Source of the DNA: Alloyangia mangrovi
Lineage (GTDB): Bacteria > Pseudomonadota > Alphaproteobacteria > Rhodobacterales > Rhodobacteraceae
Direction of reading: 5' to 3'
DNA length: 64,000 nucleotides
Assembly (NCBI RefSeq): GCF_002300555.2
Contig: NZ_NTHN02000009.1
Coordinates: 1 to 64,000 of the forward strand
This document shows, one piece after another, positions 36,123 through 45,684 of the stretch. The position numbers were made by a program, and so were the translations under genes. Every line of letters starts with the position of its first letter. Positions within the stretch are counted from its first letter, which is position 1. The notes below the pieces were generated by a model. That model was not told the origin of the DNA and searched no databases. It saw only the letters and a list, made by a program, of their open reading frames with translations.

Positions 36123-37154
36123 TCAGGACGGCGTGTCGAAGTCAAATCTCTTGACGATCTCGTCCGCGGGAACGCCAAGCCCGTTCGCCTTGTCGATCCA
36201 CTCCTGGCGAACTTCCTTGACGCCGGCGTCGTCCAGCACTCCGAGCAGTTCCTCTTTCGGGAAGGGGATCACCTCGACGCCGAGATCGCCTTTCCACAGC
36301 TCGCGCACGCGCGCCGCGTCCTCGTCCACCACGCGGGCGTATTCCACGAGGTAGTCCTTGCCGAGCTGGTCCACCACGGCGCGGGTCTCGTCATCCATGC
36401 CGTTGTAGCTGTCGAGGTTCATCGCCAGCAGGTGACCGAAGGAGGCGCCGAGCGGGACCTCGATGTAGTATTTCGCCACTTCGTCGTACTTCCAGCCGCG
36501 CGCCAGCGCGGGGCCGATCGGCGTGCAGTCGATGATCGAGCGCTGCAGCGCCTCATAGGCCTCCGAGGTGGCGATCGACACGGGAGATGCGCCAAGCGCC
36601 TCGATCAGCTTGGGGTAGGCAAAGCCGTAGGAGCGGATGCGCAGGCCCTTCATGTCGGCGACGCTCTTCACCGGCTTGGTGCAGAGCAGGCCATAGTCCT
36701 CGAGCGGGCGGAAGCCGAAGGCGTGCAGGTTCTGGCTTTCCAGCTCCTGGCTGAACTCCGGGTAGGTGGCGTGCATCTCTTCCATGAACTGGCCGACCTG
36801 GAGCGTGTTCATCGGCTGCGGGATGAAGAAACCCACCGCGTTGTTCAGCGGCATCTGGTCGGGGAAGTAGGGCGTGATGATGTCGCCGAAGTCACCGACG
36901 CCGGCGGCCAGCGCCTCGGGGATCTCGCCGGTCTTGGCGACCGAGCCGCCCCAGAAGACCTCGATGCTGTGCTTGCCGCCGGTGCGTTCGGCGAACTGGT
37001 CGACGAGCCACTGCGTGGTGATCGCCTGTGCGTCCCCCGCGCCCTGCGGCTTGAAGGTGATCCACTTGTAGGTGTCGGCCTGCGCTGCGGCGGCAAGACC
37101 GGTCACGGCCGCGAGCGCAAGCGCCGACGACCGCAGAATTGCGTTTAGAGACAT
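36123..37154 (-). CDS. TRAP transporter substrate-binding protein (DctP)
   Basis: 343 residues from ATG 37154, which has GGGAGGACTC before it; a longer in-frame start at 37229 would place the signal peptide internally. Signal peptide residues ~1-26 end QADTYKW. The mature protein fits the DctP family (QFAERTGGKHSIEVFWGGSV, VADMKGLRIRSYGFAYPKLI); the arginine in that last stretch usually binds the ligand carboxylate. First structural gene of the operon, lying 115 bases downstream of the LysR gene. Confidence 0.96.
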   Translation of the reverse strand: MSLNAILRSSALALAAVTGLAAAAQADTYKWITFKPQGAGDAQAITTQWLVDQFAERTGGKHSIEVFWGGSVAKTGEIPEALAAGVGDFGDIITPYFPDQMPLNNAVGFFIPQPMNTLQVGQFMEEMHATYPEFSQELESQNLHAFGFRPLEDYGLLCTKPVKSVADMKGLRIRSYGFAYPKLIEALGASPVSIATSEAYEALQRSIIDCTPIGPALARGWKYDEVAKYYIEVPLGASFGHLLAMNLDSYNGMDDETRAVVDQLGKDYLVEYARVVDEDAARVRELWKGDLGVEVIPFPKEELLGVLDDAGVKEVRQEWIDKANGLGVPADEIVKRFDFDTPS

Positions 37155-37269
37155 GAGTCCTCCCAAGGTTGCGGACCATCCTCCGGGTCCGTCTGCGGCG
37201 ATCCTCGGTGATCGCGAGACATGATTCAAATACTGTTATCTCATGGCTTCGATACCTTTGCGGCATCGC

Positions 37270-38211
37270 CTAGCGCCAGATCCCCGCGGCGACAAGCTCG
37301 CCCACGATGTCGCGCACCAGCGCTTCGACCACCTGGATCGCCTTCTTGCGGCGCTGGTCGGCCTTGGTCGCGGTGCACAGCGTCCAGGAGATCTGCGGGC
37401 TGACGATGGGCCGGGCCTCGAGCGTGCCGTTTTGCACCTCCGAGAGCACACCGCCATAGGTCAGGATGGTGAAGCCATGCCCGTGACGAACCAGGGACTT
37501 GAGGTGCCACACGCCGTCGACGCGCTGCACGATGTTCAGTCCGGCACCGATCTCGTCGGCGTGCTTGTCCACGAGGATCCGCAGGAAGTTCGGCCGGCTC
37601 GGCATGATCAGGGGCATCGCCGCGGCCTCGGCCAGCGTGTAGCTGTCCTTGTCGAAGGAGCCGCAGGGGCCGATCACATTGAGATGCTCGACCAGCAGTT
37701 CGGTCGTCACGATGTCGTCCTGCAGCGGCGCGTCATGCATCACCGCAAGGCCGATTTCGCCCTGCGAGAGCTTGTGCTCGAGCGCGTTGGAGAAGCCCTC
37801 GACGAAGCGCAGCTCGATCTCGGGGTACTCGGCCTTGACCCGCGAGAGCAGCGGCGGGGTGATGAATTCGCCCGGCGTGGGCGGCATGCCGACCACCACC
37901 ACGCCCTGCGGCTTCTCGGCATGGGCGGTCACGTCGTGATGCGCCTGCGCGATCTGCGCCATGATCGCATAGGCCCGGCGCTGCAGGATCTCGCCCGCCT
38001 CGGTCAGCTCCATGCCGCGCGCGGTCCGGTTGAAGACCCTTAGTCCGAGATCACTCTCGAGCCGGGCGATCTGCCGACTGAGCGCGGGCTGCGCGATGCG
38101 CAGCCGCTCCGAGGCGCGGGTCATGTTCTTTTCCTCGGCCACGCAAAGAAAATAGCGCAACGTGCGCAACTCGGGCTGCCAGTCGCGCAGCGTGCTTCCG
38201 GTCTCGACCAT
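37270..38211 (-). CDS. LysR-family regulator of the TRAP/catabolic operon
   Basis: 313 residues. The N-terminal helix-turn-helix is LRYFLCVAEEKNMTRASERL / AQPALSRQIARLESDLGL, and the effector domain contains VVVVGMPPTPGEFITP. It is located just upstream of the DctP gene on the same strand, so it probably activates that operon in response to the imported acid or an intermediate. The start follows a purine-rich GGGGAGGGAG directly. Confidence 0.93.
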   Translation of the reverse strand: MVETGSTLRDWQPELRTLRYFLCVAEEKNMTRASERLRIAQPALSRQIARLESDLGLRVFNRTARGMELTEAGEILQRRAYAIMAQIAQAHHDVTAHAEKPQGVVVVGMPPTPGEFITPPLLSRVKAEYPEIELRFVEGFSNALEHKLSQGEIGLAVMHDAPLQDDIVTTELLVEHLNVIGPCGSFDKDSYTLAEAAAMPLIMPSRPNFLRILVDKHADEIGAGLNIVQRVDGVWHLKSLVRHGHGFTILTYGGVLSEVQNGTLEARPIVSPQISWTLCTATKADQRRKKAIQVVEALVRDIVGELVAAGIWR

Positions 38212-38229
38212 CTCCCTCCCCTCCCCGGC

Positions 38230-38829
38230 TCAGTCGTCCGGCCGGACCAGCTCCCAGGCCTCGGTCACCGTGGAATAATCGCGATAGCCCATGCGCGCGA
38301 TCGGCCGCGCCTTGGCCGTGTCGAAACGGCCGCCGGTGATGTACTCGTCGCGGATGTGGGTCTGCACCACCTGCCCGATCACCATGAAACGGTTGATCGG
38401 GGTGCCGCTGCGGTCGGTCAGCTCGGAGACCGAAAGCGTCACGCATTCCAGCGCCGCCGGGCTCTCGGCCACGAAGGGCGCATTGGTCTCGATGCTGGTG
38501 CCAAGGGTCAGCCCGGCCTTCTCGAATTCGTTGGCCCCGTCAGGCATCGCCTCGGACGAGATGTTCATCGCCTGCGCCAGCTCCTCGGTCGCCAGCGAGA
38601 AGGTGAACTCGCCCCGGTCCCGCGCATTGACCACCGAGTGCTTCAGCCCGTCCGAAGTAAAGCAGATCATGTGCGGGCTGTTGCCGATGGCGTTGAAGTA
38701 GGAATAGGGCCCGAGGTTCGGCACGCCGTCGGCGTTGCGCGTGCCGATCCAGCCGATGGGACGCGGCGCGATGATCGCCTTGAACGGATCGAAGGTCAGG
38801 AGGTCGGGGCGGGCGTCACCGTAGTGCAT
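38230..38829 (-). CDS. Flavin reductase-like (FMN-binding split-barrel) protein
   Basis: 199 residues from ATG 38829, preceded by GAGGAGACC; the longer frame to 38946 lacks a ribosome site. Family motifs are IIAPRPIGWIGTRNADGVPN and LGPYSYFNAIGNSPHMICFT, typical of the DIM6/NTAB flavin reductase group that binds FMN and reduces it with NAD(P)H. It stops 19 bases before the LysR start on the same strand, so it is likely co-transcribed. It may supply reduced flavin to a monooxygenase; none lies in the TRAP operon. Confidence 0.9.
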   Translation of the reverse strand: MHYGDARPDLLTFDPFKAIIAPRPIGWIGTRNADGVPNLGPYSYFNAIGNSPHMICFTSDGLKHSVVNARDRGEFTFSLATEELAQAMNISSEAMPDGANEFEKAGLTLGTSIETNAPFVAESPAALECVTLSVSELTDRSGTPINRFMVIGQVVQTHIRDEYITGGRFDTAKARPIARMGYRDYSTVTEAWELVRPDD

Positions 38830-39067
38830 GGGGTCTCCTCGGAATTTCACCAGCTTTTCTAGGTCGAAACGGCGCGGAATGACCACCGGTTTCGACGCGA
38901 TGCGGCTGATGTGAGGCTCTGGCTGATGCGCGCCGGGGACCCGCACCGGGTGCGGGCTGGCAGGTCATCCCGGCGACGCGCAGGGCGCGAGACTTTCCCG
39001 GGAATGGGGTCGGGACAACGCGGGCCGATCGCCGCGCTGCCCCGTGATGGAGAGGTCGCGCCGGACT

Positions 39068-40459
39068 CTAGGCGAGCTTGGGGCGTGCCAGCGGATGGCT
39101 GCTGCGCGGCGCCCCCAGCACCTGCCGAAGCTGCCCCAGGGCGATCGCCAGCTTGGCCTTTCGGTCGACGCTGCCGGACCTGCCGCCCGAGAGCTGGTTG
39201 ATGTACGCCTTGGCGAGGCGATCATCCAGGAACCGTTCGGTCATCAGGTTCGGGTCGTCGAAATTGTTGACGAAGTCGTTCGCGATCCGCTGCTGCAGCG
39301 ATCCGTCCTTTGCATCGCCGGTGCTGCCGTATTGCGCGCAGAGAAGCCGGATGCCGGCGGGCGTGATCTCTTCCAGCAGAACGTTGTTGAACGCGTTGGT
39401 GTTGCGCCCGATCTGCGCATAGTAACGATCGAAGGTCGCGGTCATCCAGGCTTCGCCGAATTCGCGGCCCTTCCTGCCCCGGGTCTCCTCCAGCAGCACG
39501 CGGATCTGGCGGTAGCAATTGTTGGCCCCCTGCCCCCCGATCGGATCGAGCGTGTTGGCCGTGTCGCCCAGTGCCATCACCTTTGCGCCCGAAGGCAGCG
39601 TGCCGACGGGCCGCTTGTAGCAGGGCCGCACGGCGCCCTTCAGCCAGCCGCGCTCGTCCGCCAGGACCGCATCCTTGAACCAAGTGTAGTCCCACGGGAT
39701 GTACTCCCGGAACAGCGCCTTGGCCTGATCCAGCACCTCCTGACCCGACGTGCAGTTGTCGAAGCGATCGAAGGCGCGGCCCGGCTTGGCCTCGAAGATC
39801 GCGTTGAAACACTGGTACCCGTCGCGGTGCCAGTAGGGCACGCTGAACTGCTCGCCCTCGGAGCCGAAGAAGTTGAACTTGATGCCATGGGTCATCAGGA
39901 TGCCCTCGTCGGAGCGGTCCATCCGGACGTTCTTGACAACGAACATGGCCAGCTTGCGCTGCGGTTTGCCGTAGACCGAGCGCTGCTCGTCCACCTCGAA
40001 GAGCGCGCTGATCTCTCCCTTGCCCGCGGCGACCAAAGTCAGGTCGCTGGCTGCGGCGATCTCTTCCAAGAGGGGGATATCGACGTTGGCGATAACGACC
40101 TTTCCGCCGCGCGTCTCGAAGTCGAGCGTCCACCGGTGCGACTGCAGGCGCACGTCGATGGCAAGCGCAGGCCGGTCCAAGCGCCCCATGAGGTCAATGA
40201 GTTGTCGGCCCGGCTTCGGGCAGAAGGTCAGGTGCACGCCATTGATCGGCGTCGTATCTTGCCAGTGGTTCAGCCCGAGCTCCTCTTCGAGATCGAGCGA
40301 ACTTGCGAAGCGGCAGGCGGTGCCCGTCGGCGGCACCTTGGTGAGCCAGTCCTCGGCGCTCAGGTTGGAATAGATCGTCACCTGATGCCCCTGCTCGAGC
40401 AGGCCGATACCGGCAACAAGACCACTGATCCCGGAGCCGATGATTGCGATGTTAGCCAA
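39068..40459 (-). CDS. FAD-dependent monooxygenase, styrene/indole monooxygenase (StyA)-like
   Basis: TTG 40459 follows AGGGAGA and gives 463 residues; the open frame further upstream overlaps the reductase gene and is not family-like. The FAD-binding Rossmann motif NIAIIGSGISGLVAGIGLLE starts at residue 3. A second flavin motif is VMALGDTANTLDPIGGQGAN. Overall order fits StyA, the epoxidase half of two-component styrene/indole monooxygenases, which use FADH2 made by a separate reductase; such a reductase is the next gene upstream. It is ~45 residues longer than classical StyA. The substrate is not known. Confidence 0.88.
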   Translation of the reverse strand: MANIAIIGSGISGLVAGIGLLEQGHQVTIYSNLSAEDWLTKVPPTGTACRFASSLDLEEELGLNHWQDTTPINGVHLTFCPKPGRQLIDLMGRLDRPALAIDVRLQSHRWTLDFETRGGKVVIANVDIPLLEEIAAASDLTLVAAGKGEISALFEVDEQRSVYGKPQRKLAMFVVKNVRMDRSDEGILMTHGIKFNFFGSEGEQFSVPYWHRDGYQCFNAIFEAKPGRAFDRFDNCTSGQEVLDQAKALFREYIPWDYTWFKDAVLADERGWLKGAVRPCYKRPVGTLPSGAKVMALGDTANTLDPIGGQGANNCYRQIRVLLEETRGRKGREFGEAWMTATFDRYYAQIGRNTNAFNNVLLEEITPAGIRLLCAQYGSTGDAKDGSLQQRIANDFVNNFDDPNLMTERFLDDRLAKAYINQLSGGRSGSVDRKAKLAIALGQLRQVLGAPRSSHPLARPKLA

Positions 40460-40491
40460 AAGTCGTTTCTCCCTGTTCGGGTCCGCGCCGG

Positions 40492-40989
40492 TCAGGCCAG
40501 ACCCTTGTAAGTGCCGTTGTGAAACAAGAGCGGGCGCGCCTCGCCATGGGCGTAGGCCCTGACCCTTCCGACCACGATCCTGTGGTCGCCCGCAGCGTGC
40601 ACGGCCTCGAGGTCGCAGGCGAACTGCGCGGTCGCGCCGCGGATCATCGGAACGCCGTCCAAGTCGTGGAACGCGACCTCTTCCAATCGCGGCGTGCCGG
40701 CGAAATGGGCGGAGCAGTCCTGCTGGTCCTCCGACAGCACGCTCACCCCGAAGACCCCGCCCTTTTCGATTGCGCCGAGGCACCGCGCGGAGTTCGACAG
40801 GCAGACCAGCAGCATCGGCGGCGCCAGCGAGACAGAGGTGAAGGCATTCGCGGTCATGCCGAGGGGCGCGCGACCCGAACGCGCTGTCACGACGGTGACG
40901 CCGGTCGCGAACCGCCCGAAGGCGGCCCGCAGATCGCAGGGATCGACCCCGAGTGTCAGCTCCTCGCCGTCCGATCGATGGCCTGTCAT
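40492..40989 (-). CDS. Flavin reductase, partner of the StyA-like monooxygenase
   Basis: 165 residues; ATG 40989 overlaps the SDR stop (ATGA). It matches the StyB/HpaC-type flavin reductases: FGRFATGVTVVTARSGRAPL, GMTANAFTSVSLAPPMLLVC, FGVSVLSEDQQDCSAHFAGT and DHRIVVGRVRAYAHGEARPL. It provides reduced FAD to the monooxygenase encoded 32 bases downstream. Confidence 0.93.
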   Translation of the reverse strand: MTGHRSDGEELTLGVDPCDLRAAFGRFATGVTVVTARSGRAPLGMTANAFTSVSLAPPMLLVCLSNSARCLGAIEKGGVFGVSVLSEDQQDCSAHFAGTPRLEEVAFHDLDGVPMIRGATAQFACDLEAVHAAGDHRIVVGRVRAYAHGEARPLLFHNGTYKGLA

Positions 40990-41775
40990 GCCATCAGCTT
41001 GGCAACGGCATCCACCATCCCTTCCGGGCCCATCGCCGTATAGCCGCCATCCACCGCGATATCCGTGCCGGTGATGAACCGGGCCCGGTTCGAACACAGG
41101 AAAAGCACCGCCTCGGCAACCTCCTCGGGGTTCCCGGTCCGGCCGAACATGTGGAAGGGCGCGGCGACGCGGTCGGTCTTCTCGCGATCGTTGCCGGTCG
41201 CCATCTGCATGATGCTGGACCAGGTCCAGCCGGGCGAGACGGTGTTGACGCGGATGTTCTGGCCCGAAAGCTGCATCGCCGCGTTTCCGGAGATACGCAG
41301 GATCGCGGCCTTGGCGGCGGAATAGGTCATCCGGCCGGGCTGCGACACCTTTCCCGCGATCGAGCCGAAATTGACGATGGCACCACCCCCGCGCCTGGCC
41401 ATTTCGGGGGCGATCTTCTGCGAGAAGATCTGCCCCCCCCACCAGGTTGATGTTCAACGAGGTCAACCAGTCCTCGCGCGAGGTCGCGATCCCGTTGTCG
41501 AGATAGGTCGAGGCCATGTTGACGAGGAAGTCGACCCCGCCGAAACGCGCGACGGCGGCAGCGATGCAGGCGTCGATGCTCTCGTCGCTCGTCACGTCGG
41601 TCCTGACGAAAACCACGTCATCGCCCAGCTCGCGCGCCAGGGCCTCGCCGTTCTCGGTGTCGATATCGGCCATCACGACCTTTGCGCCCGCCGCCACGAA
41701 AGCGCGCACGATGCCCTGCCCCAGCAAGGTCGATGCGCCGGTCGCAATAGCCACCTTTCCACTGAATTCGGTCAC
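40986..41775 (-). CDS. Short-chain dehydrogenase/reductase, frame broken at a C8 run
   Basis: GTG 41775. The first part has the cofactor loop TGASTLLGQG and the acidic residue of DIDTENG; the second has NFGSIAGKVSQPG, YSAAK and FITGTDIAVDGGYTAMGPEG. The two parts lie in different frames and meet at the eight-C run 41433-41440. Removing one base restores NLVGGQIFSQKIAPEMARRG and a full 262-residue protein. It probably acts after the StyA-like enzyme, for example on an alcohol or diol. The break is likely a sequencing error. Confidence 0.88.
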
Positions 41776-41970
41776 TTAGAGTTTCTCCCGTCCTGTATTT
41801 CCGCGAAGTCTCGGAAAACACTGCGGCGCCCCCGCACCTCCGGGAAACAGGAAAATTGGGCGGTCAGGGATGCAATTTCACATTGCCGCACTTTCCGGAC
41901 AGAGACCGCAGAAAGCGGATATCGCGCCGGACTCATCCGCCCGGAAATTCCGCCAATCACCAAGATGACC

Positions 41971-42987
41971 TCAGCTATTGGCCTTGCGAAGGGTCTCGGA
42001 CGGGGTCTCCCCGAACCGCCGCGCATAGTCTGACGCGAAGCGGCCGAGGTGCCCGAAGCCCAGCCGGGCGGCGACATCCGCCACCCGCTCCTCGGGACCG
42101 GATCGTAGCAGGATGTCGCGGGCGGCCTGCAGACGGCGGAACCGGACGTATTTCATCGGCGACAGGTCGCGGAACTGCCGGAAGCTCTCGAACAACGCCC
42201 GGGTCGAGACCTCGGCGGCCCGCGCCACATCGTCGATGGAGAACGGCTCGCTCAGATGTGCCTCGATATACGCCTCGGCGCGGCGCACGGACCTAGGGCA
42301 GGCCGAGGAAATCGCCCCGTCCCGGATGGCCGCCGAATAGTCGCTCGGGTGGCTCCAAAGCAAGGACGTGTAGAGCGCATCCTCATGCGCCGCGCACATC
42401 AAGTCGCGACCGGGGCCCCGCGGCATCAATGACAGGGCACAGAGACCGTCGATGGCATGGCGCACCAGGGGCGTCTCCGATCCGAGGTCCCGGGCGGCCA
42501 GATCGAAGCGGGGCGACCGCGGCAGGCTTCGGCCGAGATGCGCCTCGAGCTTCTCGGTGAGTTTCCGGCGGTTGATCTGCAGGACGAGCTTGCGCGTCTG
42601 CTGCGACCAGAGCATCGACACCTCTTCGTCGGCTGGCAGGACGAGAGCTGACCCGACGCTGCCGACATGGTGAGCCGCGCCACTCCGGATCTGCGCGGCG
42701 CCGGAAAGCGGCGCCAGCAGGAGGTAGAACTCCTCGAAGGGATCCGGGTGGATTTCGACCCCGCGCCCATAGTCGAAATGGCACAGGGCCACGCTGTCCA
42801 GCTGGCAATAGCGGATATTGATCGGACGACTGGCCGCGGCTTCGAGCCCGCGCACGCGATGCTCTACGAAGATGCCGCTGACGAGCGCCCGGGCGTGCTC
42901 CAGATCGTCGCCATCGGCGAGCAGTTCCCCGTCCGCGGGGCGCGCGGCGGCACGGGCCGCGGCGGTCGGCATCCCGGGGCGGTTCAT
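41971..42987 (-). CDS. AraC-family regulator upstream of the monooxygenase genes
   Basis: From ATG 42987 the product has 338 residues (the frame opens further upstream; ATG 42975 is also possible). The N-terminal two-thirds is an AraC_binding_2-type sensor (DPFEEFYLLLAPLSGAAQIR, GSALVLPADEEVSMLWS). The C-terminus holds two helix-turn-helices (FSIDDVARAAEVSTRALFES, VADVAARLGFGHLGRFASDY). This layout is typical of regulators of aromatic and monooxygenase operons. The SDR/reductase/monooxygenase operon begins 195 bases downstream on the same strand. Confidence 0.92.
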   Translation of the reverse strand: MNRPGMPTAAARAAARPADGELLADGDDLEHARALVSGIFVEHRVRGLEAAASRPINIRYCQLDSVALCHFDYGRGVEIHPDPFEEFYLLLAPLSGAAQIRSGAAHHVGSVGSALVLPADEEVSMLWSQQTRKLVLQINRRKLTEKLEAHLGRSLPRSPRFDLAARDLGSETPLVRHAIDGLCALSLMPRGPGRDLMCAAHEDALYTSLLWSHPSDYSAAIRDGAISSACPRSVRRAEAYIEAHLSEPFSIDDVARAAEVSTRALFESFRQFRDLSPMKYVRFRRLQAARDILLRSGPEERVADVAARLGFGHLGRFASDYARRFGETPSETLRKANS

Positions 42988-43325
42988 GAGCCCTCGGGCG
43001 CGGGCAATGGGCCATTTCCGCCCTGCCCCGCGAATTGAAACCCCGACGCCGGACACCATTGCCGGAGGTCGTCTGGGAAACGCCGTGGCCTCATCTGATA
43101 GTCACCCCGTTCATTGCCCCAATAATCCCGCGATCGATGGGATCGGAGAATTCAAGACAAACGCGTGCGGGTGTTTCCGTCAAGAGAACCCACGCCGCGC
43201 AATTGCCGGAGTTGCAATTTGCGCGCGCGAAAAGGACGTCTGGGATCACAACTGCGCCGTGGCGGGTCATGCTCTGAATGTCGGCGGGCGCGCCGCGCGG
43301 GCACGCCCAATGCTTCAGCCCTGCG
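42988..43325. other. Intergenic stretch with an imperfect palindrome
   Basis: 338 bases between the AraC gene start and the next lipoprotein gene. No gene is convincing. An inverted repeat at 43196-43225 is the only clear structure. Confidence 0.5.
43196..43225. promoter_or_regulatory. Imperfect inverted repeat, possible operator or hairpin
   Basis: CGCGCAATTGC and GCAATTTGCGCG pair with one extra T around a 7-base centre. It lies about 210 bases upstream of the AraC-family gene. It could be a regulator site or a terminator for the minus-strand lipoprotein gene that ends at 43326. Confidence 0.35.
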
Positions 43326-43844
43326 TCAGCGCAGCGCCTCGGTCACCGCGTAGCTGCCGCCGGCGCCCGGCAGATAGCAGGTCGCGGCCGACAGCGGGTA
43401 AAGCTGGGACATGACCGGCCGGGTCGCATCGCCTGCGGGGCATTTCGGGATCGTCGCCAGCCTGTATCCCTTGCCCGAAAGGCACTGCCCCTCCGCCCTT
43501 GCGCGCAGACCCTCGTTGGCGTCGTAGGAATAGGTTTCCCCGCCGTAGATCTCGCCGCCGGTCGTCGTGCAGGTGACGGTCTTGCCCTTGGTCACGCATT
43601 GCGTCTCGGCCGGGGTCGAGTGGGTCGGCGTGGTGGTTGTCAGGATCTGCTGCGGCACCCTCTGGGCCGCTTCGATCTGGCAGTCGGTCACATCGTTCTG
43701 CAATTGCCCCGCCGTCACCCCCGCCTTGACGGGATAGACGATATCGATCGGTTTGCCCTGCGTGACCAGCTGCGCCGTCGTCGGCTCGCATGCCGCGAGG
43801 AGAGAAAGGGCGCATGCGCCCGCCAGAACCCTTGAAAACACCAT
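43326..43844 (-). CDS. Lipoprotein of unknown function
   Basis: 172 residues from ATG 43844. The signal peptide and lipobox (ALSLLAAC) give an acylated Cys. The mature part has several further cysteines (TDCQIEAAQRVP, ETQCVTKGKTVTCTTTGGEI, GQCLSGKGYRL, PKCPAG, ATCYLPG) and a central threonine-rich stretch. The pattern of a Cys-containing helix followed by a sheet is seen in many alphaproteobacterial envelope lipoproteins, but no named family was recognised. Divergent from the PLD gene. Confidence 0.8.
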   Translation of the reverse strand: MVFSRVLAGACALSLLAACEPTTAQLVTQGKPIDIVYPVKAGVTAGQLQNDVTDCQIEAAQRVPQQILTTTTPTHSTPAETQCVTKGKTVTCTTTGGEIYGGETYSYDANEGLRARAEGQCLSGKGYRLATIPKCPAGDATRPVMSQLYPLSAATCYLPGAGGSYAVTEALR

Positions 43845-44088
43845 GTCACCATTCCCCAACAGTGGTTCGGACCAGCCGTAGCGGGCGTGTGAAAATCCGC
43901 CTAACAAAAAAACACAATCGGCGGAAATCCAGCGCGCCCTGTGACCTCGCTACACCGTTGCCACGCGCCACGGCCCGTGTGCCCTGCGGCGCAAATGCCG
44001 CGCTTTGGCACCCACGTCATCCGGCCCGCTTGCCGTGCAGGCAGCGCTCGGCGAGGCTGGTCCTCCGAGCCCAAGATCCGAGGCCCCC

Positions 44089-45615
44089 ATGTTCCGGTCC
44101 CTTTGCGCCTTTCTCGTCTGTCTCCTCCTGGCCAGTTGCACCAGCCAGCCACCCGAGGGGCCGCGGACCACGAGCGCCGCGCTGCAAGCGCCTCAGGGCG
44201 CCTGGCTCTCTCGGTTCACGCAGGAGTGGCAGGGTCGCGCCGACGGCGCCTCGGGGGTGAAGATCATCGGCAACGGCATCGACGCGCTGGCGCTGCGGCT
44301 CGGCCTTGCGGAGCAGGCGGAGACCAGCATCGACGCCCAGTACTACCTGCTGCACAATGACGAGTCGGGCCGGCTCTTTGCAGATGCGCTGCTGCGCGCC
44401 GCGGACCGAGGCGTGCGGGTCCGGCTGCTGCTCGACGACATGGACACCCGCGGCTACGACGAGGCCACCCACGCGCTCGAAACCCACCCCAATATCGAGG
44501 TGCGGCTGTTCAACCCGTTTTCCCGCGCGCATGGCAAGGCACTCTCGGCACTGTTCGAGTTCCGGCGGATCAACCGGCGCATGCACAACAAGTCGATGAC
44601 CTTCGACGGACGGATGACCATCGTCGGCGGGCGCAACATCGGCGACGAGTATTTCTCGGCGCGCGAGGAGTCGAACTACGACGATCTCGACCTGCTGGCG
44701 GCAGGGCCGGTGGTGGACGAGGTGGGGCGCACCTTCGACAGCTACTGGAACAGCCGCTACGCCATCCCTGCGTCGCAGGTGATCACGCCGGAGGAGGACG
44801 GGGCCGACCTCGAAACGGTGCGCGCCACGCTGGCGCAGCATCGGCAGCGGATCGCGCAAACGCCCTACGGCGGCGCGCTGCTCAGCCACATCGCGACGCT
44901 GAAACGGCAGCCGCCGCAGCTCACCGCCGCCCGGGCGACGCTGCTGTCGGACCCGCCGGAGAAGGCTGCGGGTGACCTGCCGGCGTCCGAGACCTTCGCC
45001 GCCTCGATGCTGCCCTACGTGAACGCGCTCGAAAGCGAGTTCCTCGTGGTCTCGGCCTATTTCGTGCCGCGAGACAGCGGCACCGCCCTGCTCCGCTCGT
45101 TGGAAGCGCGAGGGGTCGATGTGACCGTGCTGACCAATTCGCTCGATGCCACCGATGTACCGGCGGTCTATGCGCATTATGCCCACTCGCGCCGCGACCT
45201 GCTCGAGGCGGGCGTCGACCTCTGGGAGCTGAGGGCCGAAAAGGAGCGCCCCGACCGCACCCTCTCGGGGCTCGGCCTGTCGCGGTCCGCGCTGCACGCC
45301 AAGGCCTTCGTGCTCGACCGCAAACTGCTCTTCATCGGCTCGTTCAACTGGGACCCGCGCTCGGTGCGGATCAATTCCGAGATGGGGATCCTCGTGGAGT
45401 CCCCTGCCCTTGCCGCGCAGGCCGCGACGAATTTCAAGAAACTGCTGCCCCAGGCCGCCTTCCACCTGCAGCTCGGCGAGGATGGCCGGATGCAATGGCT
45501 CGAACATGACACGGGCAGCCGCTGGCGGCTCTACCGTTCCGAGCCGATCCTGTCGCAGATGCGCGCGACCACGGCCTGGCTGACGGGTCTGTTACCGATC
45601 GGCGGGCAACTCTGA
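44089..45615 (+). CDS. Phospholipase D-family lipoprotein (cardiolipin-synthase-like)
   Basis: 508 residues from ATG 44089, giving a lipobox (VCLLLASC) at residues ~10-17; a longer frame exists but buries the signal. Two HKD catalytic motifs are visible: HNKSMTFDGRMTIVGGRN and HAKAFVLDRKLLFIGSFNWD, each with the usual following Gly/Asn. Such proteins exchange phosphatidyl groups (cardiolipin synthesis) or hydrolyse phospholipids; here the lipid anchor places it at the envelope. It starts a plus-strand group of membrane genes (AI-2E, HdeD). Confidence 0.93.
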   Translation: MFRSLCAFLVCLLLASCTSQPPEGPRTTSAALQAPQGAWLSRFTQEWQGRADGASGVKIIGNGIDALALRLGLAEQAETSIDAQYYLLHNDESGRLFADALLRAADRGVRVRLLLDDMDTRGYDEATHALETHPNIEVRLFNPFSRAHGKALSALFEFRRINRRMHNKSMTFDGRMTIVGGRNIGDEYFSAREESNYDDLDLLAAGPVVDEVGRTFDSYWNSRYAIPASQVITPEEDGADLETVRATLAQHRQRIAQTPYGGALLSHIATLKRQPPQLTAARATLLSDPPEKAAGDLPASETFAASMLPYVNALESEFLVVSAYFVPRDSGTALLRSLEARGVDVTVLTNSLDATDVPAVYAHYAHSRRDLLEAGVDLWELRAEKERPDRTLSGLGLSRSALHAKAFVLDRKLLFIGSFNWDPRSVRINSEMGILVESPALAAQAATNFKKLLPQAAFHLQLGEDGRMQWLEHDTGSRWRLYRSEPILSQMRATTAWLTGLLPIGGQL

Positions 45616-45684
45616 GCCTGCTCGCGTTGACATCCCCGCCTGCATCGTCCCCACTCCGGCAAAGCCTGCCCGGAGGATGACAAG

